NCBI GenBank assembly: GCA_049644325.1
Contig: JBARRR010000056.1
Coordinates: forward strand, 1 to 18,136
DNA: 18,136 nt
Source of the DNA: DASZHA01 sp049644325
GTDB taxonomy: Bacteria; Chloroflexota; Dormibacteria; DASZGP01
Direction of reading: 5' to 3'
In this document: positions 8,960 to 16,375 of the stretch, one piece after another
Layout of the letters: each line of letters begins with the position of its first letter
Position numbering within the stretch: position 1 is the stretch's first letter
Program-made: the position numbers and the translations under genes
Notes under the pieces: generated by a model
The model's input: only the letters and a program-made list of their open reading frames with translations
What the model was told of the DNA's origin: nothing
Databases searched by the model: none

Positions 8960-9690
8960 CGTTCTCGGAGGCGCGCGAAGGGCAGCCCGAGCTCAGCGTG
9001 GTCATCCCGGCGTTCAACGAGGAGCGCCGGCTGCCGCCGAGCCTTCGCCAGATCGAGGCCTACCTGCGGGCGTCTGACCGGCACAGCGAGCTGATCGTGG
9101 TAGACGACGGCAGCTCCGACGGCACGGCCGAGGCGGTCGACGGGCTGATCAGGGACGGCCTACGGCTGCACCTGCTGCGTCACCAGAACAACCAGGGCAA
9201 GGGCGCGGCGGTCCGCACCGGCATCATGGCCGCCACCGGGAGACTCGTGCTCTTCACCGATGCCGACCTCTCCACTCCAATCGCCGACCTGGAACGCCTG
9301 GTCCAAGCGCTCGACGCCGGCGCCGACGTCGCCATCGGCTCCCGCGCCGTCGACAGAAGCCTGATCGAGGTCCACCAGCCACTCCACCGCGAGACCATGG
9401 GACGGATCTTCAACAAGTTCGTCCAGGTGGTCCTGCTGCCCGGGATCGGGGATACGCAGTGTGGCTTCAAGGCCTTTCACACCGAGGCCGCGCGCCAACT
9501 GTTCTCCACCATGATCACCACCGGCTTCGACTTCGACCCCGAGATCCTCTACCGAGCCCGCCGCCGCAACATGCGCATCGCCGAGGTCGCGGTTCACTGG
9601 CGAAACTCGCCCGACTCACGGGTGAGCGCGATCAGGGACTCTGTTGGCATGTTCCTCTCGCTGTTCCGGGTGCGCCGCCGGGTGCGATGA
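8956..9690 (+). CDS. Glycosyltransferase family 2, polyprenyl-phosphate sugar synthase-like
   Basis: This is a GT-A fold enzyme resembling dolichyl-phosphate beta-glucosyltransferase and DPM synthases, which load a sugar from a nucleotide donor onto polyprenyl phosphate. Visible motifs are LSVVIPAFNEERRLP, VVDDGSSDGT (Asp50-Asp51), NNQGKGAAVRTGI, FTDADLSTP (Asp102-x-Asp104, the metal-binding pair), AIGSRAV, RETMGRIFNK, GDTQCGFKAF and FDFDPEILYRARR. There is no C-terminal membrane domain. The start GTG 8956 overlaps the stop of the previous gene (GTGA) and gives 244 residues; longer starts would lie inside the neighbouring gene. The stop TGA overlaps the next ATG. Sitting between two large membrane proteins, it is a good candidate to supply their lipid-linked sugar donor. 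This role is inferred from the family and the neighbours. Confidence 0.9.
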   Translation: MTFSEAREGQPELSVVIPAFNEERRLPPSLRQIEAYLRASDRHSELIVVDDGSSDGTAEAVDGLIRDGLRLHLLRHQNNQGKGAAVRTGIMAATGRLVLFTDADLSTPIADLERLVQALDAGADVAIGSRAVDRSLIEVHQPLHRETMGRIFNKFVQVVLLPGIGDTQCGFKAFHTEAARQLFSTMITTGFDFDPEILYRARRRNMRIAEVAVHWRNSPDSRVSAIRDSVGMFLSLFRVRRRVR

Positions 9691-11345
9691 TCGGCGCCCC
9701 CAGCGTGCCCGCCGCGGCCGCCTCGGAGCACGCCCTACCGCGGTCCTCGTGGCGGCGCGAGCTCCTGGTGGCGGCGGCCCTGGGCACCGCCCTGTTCGCG
9801 GTCACCATGGTTCCCTACCTCGTCGCCTACCTGAACGCGCCGCCGGGCGGCGTCTTCAACGGCTTCTTCTTCCTCGGCGACGACGGCAGCACCTACATCA
9901 GCGAGATGCGGGCGGGGGCCAACGGCGCCTGGGGTTGGATCGACCCGTATATCTCCAGGCCGGTGGGCGACCCCGTCCTCCTCTTCATGCTCTACATCCT
10001 CACCGGGAAGCTGGCGGCGCTGGCCCATATCCCGGTTTTCGCGGCGTTCCACCTTCTCCGCCTGTCAGGTGCTTTCGCGCTGGTGCTGGCGGCACGCCGC
10101 CTGGCCGCCGCGACCCTGCCGCCAGGGCGGCGCCGCCACCTGGCGGTGATCCTCGGGCTCCTCGGTGCGGGCGCGGGCTACCTGCTGGCCCTGGCCTCGA
10201 TGGGGCTTCACCAGGCCGACGTGCTCGGGCAGCCCCTGGCCGAGCTCGACCTTCACATCCCCGAGATCAGCGGGTTCTTCTCCGTGATGACGTTCCCGCA
10301 CTTCGCCTGGGCGGCGGCCTTAATGGCCTTGGCGGTGGTCGACATGATGGCCACGGCGTCGGCTCAAAGCCCCCGGGCCGGGCTGGCCCCGGCGCTGCGC
10401 ACGACCATCTTCATCGCTGCCCTGGTCTTCATCCACCCGCAGATGCTGGTGATCCTGGCCCTGCTGGCGACGGTCATGCTGCTCGCCTTCCGGCCGGCCC
10501 CCCGGCAGTGGCTATTGGTGCTGCTCCCATTCCTGGTCGGTGCGCCGCTCTTCCTCTACTTCCTCTACATCCTGACCACCGACCCCGTGGTCTCAGCCTT
10601 CGCCAGGCAATGGACGCAGGGGCCCTTTCCCGTGCTGCCGACGCTGTTCGCATTCGGGTTCCCGCTGGTGCTCGCCGCCATCGCGATGGCGACCAAGGAG
10701 GCAAGACGCAACCCCAGGCTGCTGGTGCTGGCGGCGTGGGTGGCCATGGTCCTGGCGCTGCTGTACCTGCCGTCGCCGGTCAGCATCCAGCGGCGGCTCT
10801 TCGACGGCATCTTCCTGCCGATCGGCGTGCTGGCCGCGGTGGGGGTGGAGGCGGTGTCGCGCCGTGGCCTCGCCGCTATTCCGGCGCAGCGCCTGGGCAG
10901 CTACATCGTTGCCGCATGCCTCGTCACCAGCGGCCTGGTCTATGCCGTGTCGGTCTCGATGTCGGTCAGCCGTTTCCCCGGCATCTACATCAGCACCCCC
11001 GAGGCCCAGGCAATGGACTGGCTCGCCCAGCGGCTTGGCCCTGGCACCCCGCCGGCGGTCATGAGCGTGACCGGCACCGGCCTGTTCATCCCGGCCTTTG
11101 CCGGCGCCCGGGTATACACCGGCAATTACTCGCAGACGATTGATAGCCCGTCCAAAGCCGAGACCGCCGCGACCGCCATCCGCGCCGGAGGCCCGGGGCT
11201 GGTGAGGCTGATGCGTGACCAGGGCACCACCTACCTCTTTATCGGCCCCGAGGAGAGGGCCTCAGGCGTTGGTTCCATCGACCCGGCGCTGTCGCTGGTC
11301 TACGATCAGGACGGCGTCCAGATCTACCGCTTGGACGACGCCTGA
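9687..11345 (+). CDS. Large polytopic membrane protein, probable GT-C-like glycosyltransferase
   Basis: The protein has 552 residues. After a short cytoplasmic N-terminus, one hydrophobic helix (LLVAAALGTALFAVTM) leads into a loop with GDDGSTYISEMRAG, an acidic pair in the position expected for GT-C catalysis. Many more hydrophobic helices follow (for example FIAALVFIHPQMLVILALLA and LLVLLPFLVGAPLFLYFLYI). The soluble C-terminal part has TGNYSQTID, PSKAET and TTYLFIGPEERASG, a pattern I associate with large uncharacterised Chloroflexota-type membrane proteins. It does not share the WH or HEWLS islands of its neighbour at 7454, so it belongs to another subfamily. The start ATG 9687 overlaps the GT2 stop (ATGA). 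It is last in the operon and ends 11 bases from the convergent gene. Its substrate is unknown. Confidence 0.8.
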   Translation: MIGAPSVPAAAASEHALPRSSWRRELLVAAALGTALFAVTMVPYLVAYLNAPPGGVFNGFFFLGDDGSTYISEMRAGANGAWGWIDPYISRPVGDPVLLFMLYILTGKLAALAHIPVFAAFHLLRLSGAFALVLAARRLAAATLPPGRRRHLAVILGLLGAGAGYLLALASMGLHQADVLGQPLAELDLHIPEISGFFSVMTFPHFAWAAALMALAVVDMMATASAQSPRAGLAPALRTTIFIAALVFIHPQMLVILALLATVMLLAFRPAPRQWLLVLLPFLVGAPLFLYFLYILTTDPVVSAFARQWTQGPFPVLPTLFAFGFPLVLAAIAMATKEARRNPRLLVLAAWVAMVLALLYLPSPVSIQRRLFDGIFLPIGVLAAVGVEAVSRRGLAAIPAQRLGSYIVAACLVTSGLVYAVSVSMSVSRFPGIYISTPEAQAMDWLAQRLGPGTPPAVMSVTGTGLFIPAFAGARVYTGNYSQTIDSPSKAETAATAIRAGGPGLVRLMRDQGTTYLFIGPEERASGVGSIDPALSLVYDQDGVQIYRLDDA

Positions 11346-11356
11346 GCGCCGGCGGG

Positions 11357-12928
11357 TCAGGGGTAGGCGTGCCGGGCGAGCCAGTCCTGGGTTTCGGGGG
11401 TTCGCTTCACCAGCAGGGTGGCGTCGTTGTCCTGGAACACCTGGACCCAGCCCGGCGAGTGGGCCATCACCGTCTCGAATGGGTCCCGGGTGGGGTAGAG
11501 GATCCAGGTGACGCCGCGGCGGTTGAGGATATCGAGGTAATCGGGCTGGAGCACCGAGATGGCCTGGTATTCGCGCAGGAAGGGGTCGCCCATCACGGCG
11601 GCGTCGCCGTAGACGAAGACTGACTGCCCCGGCCAGAGCCGGTAGACGAGGTAGCCGCCCCAGCCGTAGTTGTTGAACATGTGGCCTGGTGGTGGGTCGT
11701 TCTCGATGTAGTCGACGGCCGCCACCGGGTAGGTCTTGGTCACCAGCGGCGAGCGGAACCCCGCGGTCGCCTTGGGGACCGCGATCCAGGCCATGACCCC
11801 CGCGACGATCACTAGCACCAGCAGGTTGATCGCGCCTATCGCCGTGGTGGCGCGGGGCAGCCTGAGTCGCGGCAGACGGTCGCGATGGGCGTCGATCAGC
11901 CCCTGGAGCAGCTCAGCCATGATGGGAATCGCCACGACGACGAAGAGCGCAATGTGGCGCACCGACTGCAGCGACAGGACGATCACCGACAGCAGCAGCA
12001 GCGTGTCGGTGAGGCGCGGCTTGCGCGGCGAGAAGGCGAGCAGCACGATCACCAGGACGAACATGACCTCGAACGGGCGCAGCTCGGCCCGGTGGAAGTC
12101 GGGGGAGAACCATTCCACGATCAGCTGCTGCTGGGCGGAGCTGAACTGGGTTTGGGCCGCGTAGAGGTAGATGTTGTAGAAGTTAGGGTTGATGGCCACC
12201 GCCGCGGTCGACAGCAGGGTGGCGATGACCAGCGGACGAAGCGGCACCCCGGGGGCAGCTCCCGGCTCAGCCGCCTGGCGCTTGAACCAGCCGTAGACCA
12301 GCTCACCAAAGATCGTTATGTAGAGGAAGATCAAGCCGATGGTGAAGCCGGCGTGGAGGTTGACCCACAGTACGAACATCGGCGGCAGTACGTAGAGGAC
12401 CCGCCGATCGCCGGTCTCGCGGTAGTGGCGCAGCATCAGCAGCAGGATTGCCGTGAGGGCGAACGTGATCATCTGGGTCCGAGGCCCGAAGATCGGGCTG
12501 CCCGCGACCATGCCGATCGCAAGGCTGAGCCCGGCGACCAGGAAGGCGACCTGGCGCGGCGTCTTGAGAAGGACGAAGAAGCCGACCCAGGTGACGATGC
12601 CGAAGAACAGCGCCGGCCCGGTCAGCCCGGCCGCGTTGGTGAGCGCGGCCATGATCACCTCGCTGAGCCATTCGTGGGCGATGAAGGCGTGGTCCGACAC
12701 CGTGAAGGTGAAGAGGTCCTGGTGAGGAATGGCGCCGTGGTCGAGGATCCAGCGGCCCACCTGCAGGTGCCAGAAGAAGTCAGGATCGGTCACCGGCTGG
12801 ACCGCGGGCGCGATCGCGACCAGCAGGATGGCGGCGACGAACATCGTCTCCACCGAAGGCAGCCGGAGGCTGCGGCGAGTGGGCGTTGCCGCAGCCGCCT
12901 CGGAGGCGGCGCCGGTCACGCCAGCCAT
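11357..12928 (-). CDS. Polytopic membrane protein, GT-C glycosyltransferase-like (paralogue B)
   Basis: This 523-residue membrane protein is a paralogue of the one at 7454-8959. After an N-terminal helix (about 29-46) comes the loop with DPDFFWH (48-54) and HEWLS (85-89). Later islands match in the same order: RTQMITF, FVLWVNLHAGF, IVEWFSPDFH, SVRHIALF and, opening the soluble C-terminal part, FNNYGWGGYLVY. The order and spacing suggest one shared fold and chemistry, most likely GT-C sugar transfer outside the membrane. Paralogue B has a longer N-terminus and a C-terminus that continues past the end of A. The ATG at 12928 overlaps the end of the upstream methyltransferase gene by 13 bases, so it is the third gene of a minus-strand operon. 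Function is inferred; no exact family name can be given. Confidence 0.85.
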   Translation of the reverse strand: MAGVTGAASEAAAATPTRRSLRLPSVETMFVAAILLVAIAPAVQPVTDPDFFWHLQVGRWILDHGAIPHQDLFTFTVSDHAFIAHEWLSEVIMAALTNAAGLTGPALFFGIVTWVGFFVLLKTPRQVAFLVAGLSLAIGMVAGSPIFGPRTQMITFALTAILLLMLRHYRETGDRRVLYVLPPMFVLWVNLHAGFTIGLIFLYITIFGELVYGWFKRQAAEPGAAPGVPLRPLVIATLLSTAAVAINPNFYNIYLYAAQTQFSSAQQQLIVEWFSPDFHRAELRPFEVMFVLVIVLLAFSPRKPRLTDTLLLLSVIVLSLQSVRHIALFVVVAIPIMAELLQGLIDAHRDRLPRLRLPRATTAIGAINLLVLVIVAGVMAWIAVPKATAGFRSPLVTKTYPVAAVDYIENDPPPGHMFNNYGWGGYLVYRLWPGQSVFVYGDAAVMGDPFLREYQAISVLQPDYLDILNRRGVTWILYPTRDPFETVMAHSPGWVQVFQDNDATLLVKRTPETQDWLARHAYP

Positions 12929-13623
12929 GGGATGACCCGCTTGGTGCGCTTGGCGTAGGTGTGGTACTCGGGGAAGCTCTCCCGCAGCACGTCCTCCTCA
13001 TAGTGGGTGCGCACCAGCTGGGCCCCCACCATGCTCAGCCAGATTGCCGCCGCGAACCAGGTCCAGAGGCCAAAGACCAGGCCCAGGCCGGTGGCGATCT
13101 CACCCAGGTAGATCGGGTGCCGGACCAGCTGGTAGGGACCGCCGGTGACCAGTTCGCGGGCCTCGGGCACGATGCTGAAGCTGAGTCGCAGGTGGTACAG
13201 GGAGTACAGGCTGATCACCAGCCCGGCCAGGACCAGGACGTTGGATAGGAGGAGCAGCAGCCGGGTGGGCTGGCCGTCGGCTACGCCGGCCAGGGACTGC
13301 AGCGGTCGCAGGGCCAGGAGCACGAAACTGGCGTAGAAGGCCACCAGCACCGCGATCGGCTGGTGCCGGCGCCCCACCGGGGGCTTGCGCACCAGGTAGA
13401 TGAGGGCGATGCCGGCTACGAAGAGGAGCTGGACGACGCGGCTGGCGGCCAGCAGCGAGGTGTCGGCGTCGGGGAAGCGGGCGATCGCATTGGCGATCTC
13501 GGGGGCCATGAGTTGCGCCTGCACCGCCAGCAGGAGGGCGAAGAAGGCAAGCGGCAGCAGCCGGCCGAAGACCAGGAACGCAAGCCGCCGAGGGTTGTCT
13601 GGTGTGACGTGTGCCGCGTTCAA
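12916..13623 (-). CDS. Isoprenylcysteine carboxyl methyltransferase (ICMT/PEMT-like) family membrane methyltransferase
   Basis: This is a small integral membrane protein of 235 residues with several hydrophobic helices. Its C-terminal region carries the ICMT/PEMT family signature: GGPYQLVRHPIYLGEIATGL, then EEDVLRESFPEYHTYAKRT and KRVIPWL at the end. These Arg-His-Pro and Glu-Glu motifs bind S-adenosylmethionine in family members. Bacterial members methylate small lipophilic or lipid substrates, and few have known targets. The frame is open far upstream, but the upstream part is only a shadow of the neighbouring gene. The best start is TTG at 13623, 11 bases after the stop of the GT87-like gene, giving MNAAHVTPDNPRRLAF; no clear Shine-Dalgarno is visible. 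Its end overlaps the start of paralogue B. The context suggests modification of a lipid or glycan made by the same locus. Confidence 0.85.
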   Translation of the reverse strand: MNAAHVTPDNPRRLAFLVFGRLLPLAFFALLLAVQAQLMAPEIANAIARFPDADTSLLAASRVVQLLFVAGIALIYLVRKPPVGRRHQPIAVLVAFYASFVLLALRPLQSLAGVADGQPTRLLLLLSNVLVLAGLVISLYSLYHLRLSFSIVPEARELVTGGPYQLVRHPIYLGEIATGLGLVFGLWTWFAAAIWLSMVGAQLVRTHYEEDVLRESFPEYHTYAKRTKRVIPWLA

Positions 13624-13634
13624 CGTTCCGTATC

Positions 13635-15032
13635 TTAGGCCCGGCCCGGCGCCAGCGAGCCACGCTGTGGGGTGGCCGCGGCCAGGAGCACCAGGAGCGA
13701 GGCCAGCCAGAGGGCGACCATGCCCCACAGGTTGGCGTACTCGATCACCAGCGCCCGCACGATGTCGAAGGTGGTTGGATTGGTGATTCCGCCGCCAAGC
13801 GCCAGGGCGTCGAGCAGCGGCTGGTCGACGTACATCAGCAGGTAGGCCAGCACCAGCAGCCAGCGGGCGTTGCGGCTGGCGGGGAAGCCGCTGCGCGGCC
13901 AGAGGGCCACGGCCAGAAGTACCACGGCGAGGTAGCTCACCAGCATGTGGTGGCGCCAGGTAATGGTGGAGACGATCGGCATGGCGGCGACCAGGGCGCC
14001 GAAGTAGGCCGCCCGGACGGCGCGCTCGCCAAGCACCGCGGAGGAGGCCCTCGCCGCCAGCACCACGGGCGGGGCGATGAAGAGCAGGAGCGTGACCAGG
14101 GCCAGGACCGCAGCCGGCGGCTGGGGCGCCCCGAAGAGGAAGAGCGACTCGTTGACCAGTCCCGCGAATGACTTGTTCTGGAAGGCGCCAACGCCCCCAC
14201 CGATGCGGGGGAGGACCTGGGTGAAGAACTGGTCGGTGTAAGGGATCAGCAGCAGCATCGTGCCCACCAGGACGCCACAGACGAGGACCAGGCCGGCCAA
14301 CGCGGCGGCGACCTCCCGGGCAGAGCCGCCCCTGGCGCGGCTGCTGGGCGACAGCCACCCCACCGGCAGCAGCGCCGGGATGGCGGTGACCGGGGTCACC
14401 CTTATCACCGCCGCCAGCGCCACCAGCGCGCCCGCGCCCAGGGAGGTTGTGGCCTTGCCGCGGAGGTAGAGGACCGCCGCGCCCGCCATTACTGCCAGCA
14501 GAATGGCGCCGATCTGGAGGAAGTTGAAGTTGTCGAAGAGCGGCTGGAAGACCAGCCCTGCGGCCAGCAGCAGGGCCAGCGCGGTTGGCGAGACGTCGCG
14601 CCGCAGCCCGAGGTAGAGGATGACGATGGTGGCCAGCACCAGCAGCTGGCTGGTAGCGATCCAGACCCCTGCGGCGGCGTGGTCGGAAAGACCGTTGAGC
14701 GGGGTCATTACGAAGGCGACCAGGGGCGTGTAGATGTAGCCGCCCAGGCACCAGGCCGAGCAGTGCAGGTCGAGGAAGTACTGATAGGGGTTGCGGCCGG
14801 CGCCGATGTCCAGGGCGGCTCGCCGGAATTGCTCAAAGTCGTACTTCAGGTTCTTCTGGGGTAGCCCGATGTAACCGCTGGCCACCTGGAATAGGAAGTC
14901 AAGACCGCACACCAAAAGACAAAGCCGTGCCACCACCCGCTGCACATGTGGCTGGTAGAGCAGGCGGACGCCGTATATGCGTGACCCGATTGCGTGGGCC
15001 TGCGCGGTCGAAGTCGGCTGCATCCCCGGCAT
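13635..15032 (-). CDS. GT87/DUF2029-like membrane glycosyltransferase
   Basis: This 465-residue polytopic membrane protein resembles the GT87 group (PimE-like, polyprenyl-phosphate-mannose-dependent mannosyltransferases). Supporting features are the N-terminal helix, the loop with YDFEQFRRAALDIGAGRNPY (acidic residue after the first helix, then the GxNPY pattern), YIYTPLVAFVMTPLNGL, DNFNFLQIGAILLAVM, and FQNKSFAGLVNESLF; the N-x-S segment is common in this group. About ten or more hydrophobic stretches follow each other. The start ATG at 15032 is chosen because it is the first in frame; a second Met lies three codons in. It is the first gene of the minus-strand operon and divergent from the kinase gene. 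The TAA stop is at 13635-13637. The donor is presumably a polyprenyl-phosphate sugar, possibly made by the GT2 enzyme at 8956; this is inference. Confidence 0.82.
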   Translation of the reverse strand: MPGMQPTSTAQAHAIGSRIYGVRLLYQPHVQRVVARLCLLVCGLDFLFQVASGYIGLPQKNLKYDFEQFRRAALDIGAGRNPYQYFLDLHCSAWCLGGYIYTPLVAFVMTPLNGLSDHAAAGVWIATSQLLVLATIVILYLGLRRDVSPTALALLLAAGLVFQPLFDNFNFLQIGAILLAVMAGAAVLYLRGKATTSLGAGALVALAAVIRVTPVTAIPALLPVGWLSPSSRARGGSAREVAAALAGLVLVCGVLVGTMLLLIPYTDQFFTQVLPRIGGGVGAFQNKSFAGLVNESLFLFGAPQPPAAVLALVTLLLFIAPPVVLAARASSAVLGERAVRAAYFGALVAAMPIVSTITWRHHMLVSYLAVVLLAVALWPRSGFPASRNARWLLVLAYLLMYVDQPLLDALALGGGITNPTTFDIVRALVIEYANLWGMVALWLASLLVLLAAATPQRGSLAPGRA

Positions 15033-15187
15033 CGTATCTCACGGTTTCTCCCGCAAATCGCGCTTGGCACTCTCACCGGAAACCTGTGTCCAAGGTGTTG
15101 CGAGATGGTGCGTTCCGAACTCAAGAACGCGGCCATAAGGTCGGCTATATTAGTGCCGATGTCCCGCCCCGACGTCTTGCTGCGCAC
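15033..15187. promoter_or_regulatory. Divergent intergenic region with a -10-like box for the kinase gene
   Basis: These 155 bases separate the minus-strand glycan operon from the plus-strand kinase. TATATT at 15146-15151 is a good -10 candidate on the plus strand; a start about 7 bases downstream would fall near 15158. No convincing -35 is seen 16-18 bases upstream. On the minus strand, GGGAG lies upstream of the ATG at 15032 but at a long spacing, and I could not assign a clear promoter there. Confidence 0.35.
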
Positions 15188-15191
15188 ATGA
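15159..15191 (+). CDS. Possible leaderless 10-codon leader peptide overlapping the kinase start
   Basis: ATG at 15159 opens a mini-ORF MSRPDVLLRT whose TGA (15189-15191) overlaps the kinase ATG (ATGA at 15188-15191). It begins at about the position where transcription from the TATATT box would start, so it could be translated as a leaderless message and deliver ribosomes to the kinase start, which has no visible Shine-Dalgarno. This is a pattern-based guess, and a chance ORF of this length is quite possible. Confidence 0.25.
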   Translation: MSRPDVLLRT

Positions 15192-16264
15192 GCGAAACTG
15201 CTGTTCCCATCCCCGCGGACACGCCCGTGTTTGAACCGACGGCGGCTTTGCGCCAGGCCCTCGAGGCAGAGATCACGCGCATCGACGAGGTGGTGGCGCG
15301 CATCGAGCAGGAGTACCGGGAGCTGACAGCGCGGATTGAGCGCTGCAATGAGCGGCGCGATGCCACCATCAGCGTCCGCACGCTGATCCTCAAGAACATC
15401 GGCCAGTACGGCGCCGAGGACATCAACCGCGCCTTCGATGAACACGCCGAGGCGGTCGCCGAGCTGGCTGTCGCCGAGCACCGGTTCGAGGAACTGGCCG
15501 ACCGCCGTGGCGAGGCGTCCGACCAGCTCAAGGCGCTCCGCTCCGAGCTGGAGCTGGCCGGTGTCGCGGCGCGCGACAGCAACATCCAGAGCCCCGAGGC
15601 GGAAGCGGTCACCTTCCGCAACGCCTCCCGCCAGGTCTTCCAGATCATCGAAGAGGAGCGCATGCGGATCGCACGCGACATGCATGACGGCCCCGCGCAG
15701 TCGATGAGCAACCTCGTCCTGCAGGCCGAGATCCTTGAGCGCCTGGTCTACAAGCCGGAGGCGATCCTCAACGAGCTCCAGGACTTCAAGAACGCGGTCC
15801 GCAACGCGCTCGACGAGACCCGCCAGCTGATCTTCGACCTGCGGCCGATGACGCTCGACGACCTCGGGCTGGTGCCCACCCTGCGCAAGTACCTCAAGGA
15901 GTACAGTGACAAGCACGGGGTACCGGTTCGCTTCAACGTGGTAGGGGAGGAACGTCGCCTCCCCGGCAACACCGAGGGCACCCTCTTCCGGATCATCCAG
16001 GAGGCTCTCACCAACGTCCAGAAGCACGCCCACGCGAGGGGCGCCGAGGTCACCATGAGCATGAGCAAGGACCGGGTGACGGCGACCATCCGCGACGACG
16101 GTGAGGGCTTCGACATCCCCGCGGTGGAGGCCAGCCTGGCTCACAACCGAAACCTCGGCCTGATCAGCATGCGGGAGCGGGCCGAGCTGGAGCACGGATC
16201 GCTCGAAATCAAGAGCCAGCCGGGCAAGGGCACGGAGATCCGTGCCGAGTTCAAGCTCCAGTAG
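15188..16264 (+). CDS. DegS/NarL-type cytoplasmic sensor histidine kinase
   Basis: This is a two-component histidine kinase of the HisKA_3 type. The first about 150 residues are charged and heptad-like (ALEAEITRIDEVVARIEQEY and similar), predicting a long coiled coil with no membrane helix, as in Bacillus DegS. The dimerisation/phosphoacceptor motif is EEERMRIARDMHDGPAQSM, with phospho-His166. The ATPase part has the N box QEALTNVQKHAHA (Asn276), the G1 box IRDDGEGFD (about 302-309) and the G2 region NLGLISMRERAEL, ending in GKGTEIRAEF. Length is 358 residues. The start ATG 15188 is the first in frame after the putative promoter. A partner LuxR-type regulator is not in the window; the nearest receiver domain is in the gene at 17639. 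Its position before the pilin suggests control of pilus genes, but this is inference. Confidence 0.92.
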   Translation: MSETAVPIPADTPVFEPTAALRQALEAEITRIDEVVARIEQEYRELTARIERCNERRDATISVRTLILKNIGQYGAEDINRAFDEHAEAVAELAVAEHRFEELADRRGEASDQLKALRSELELAGVAARDSNIQSPEAEAVTFRNASRQVFQIIEEERMRIARDMHDGPAQSMSNLVLQAEILERLVYKPEAILNELQDFKNAVRNALDETRQLIFDLRPMTLDDLGLVPTLRKYLKEYSDKHGVPVRFNVVGEERRLPGNTEGTLFRIIQEALTNVQKHAHARGAEVTMSMSKDRVTATIRDDGEGFDIPAVEASLAHNRNLGLISMRERAELEHGSLEIKSQPGKGTEIRAEFKLQ

Positions 16265-16300
16265 CCGGCACCGCGACCGATCTGAGTCCCGACTGTTACG

Positions 16301-16316
16301 TTTCTGGCGCCAGAAA
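16301..16316. promoter_or_regulatory. Perfect 16-base palindrome, candidate operator
   Basis: TTTCTGGCGCCAGAAA is a perfect inverted repeat. It ends two bases before the -35 box of the pilin promoter, an activator-type position. It has no U tract and almost no loop, so it is not a convincing terminator for the kinase gene. It is probably a dimeric regulator site; the regulator is unknown. Confidence 0.55.
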
Positions 16317-16318
16317 TG

Positions 16319-16347
16319 TTGACCACCCGACCGCCCGGTGCTACAAA
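16319..16347 (+). promoter_or_regulatory. Promoter of the Flp pilin gene
   Basis: The -35 box TTGACC (16319-16324) is 17 bases from the -10 box TACAAA (16342-16347), which is preceded by TG at 16339-16340, as in extended -10 promoters. Transcription would start near 16354 and give an untranslated leader of about 59 bases. This is the best sigma-70-type promoter in the window, which fits a highly expressed structural pilin. Confidence 0.7.
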
Positions 16348-16375
16348 ATACGACCCAACGAACCGGCGCCCAGAA

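Noticed and set aside
11885..12958. 357-codon plus-strand frame opposite paralogue B
   Set aside because: Its translation is almost all Asp, Glu, Gln, His and Arg with no domain, while the minus strand encodes a membrane protein with conserved motifs.
16301..16316. Palindrome as terminator of the kinase gene
   Set aside because: No loop of useful size and no T run; a good promoter starts right after it, so an operator is more likely.
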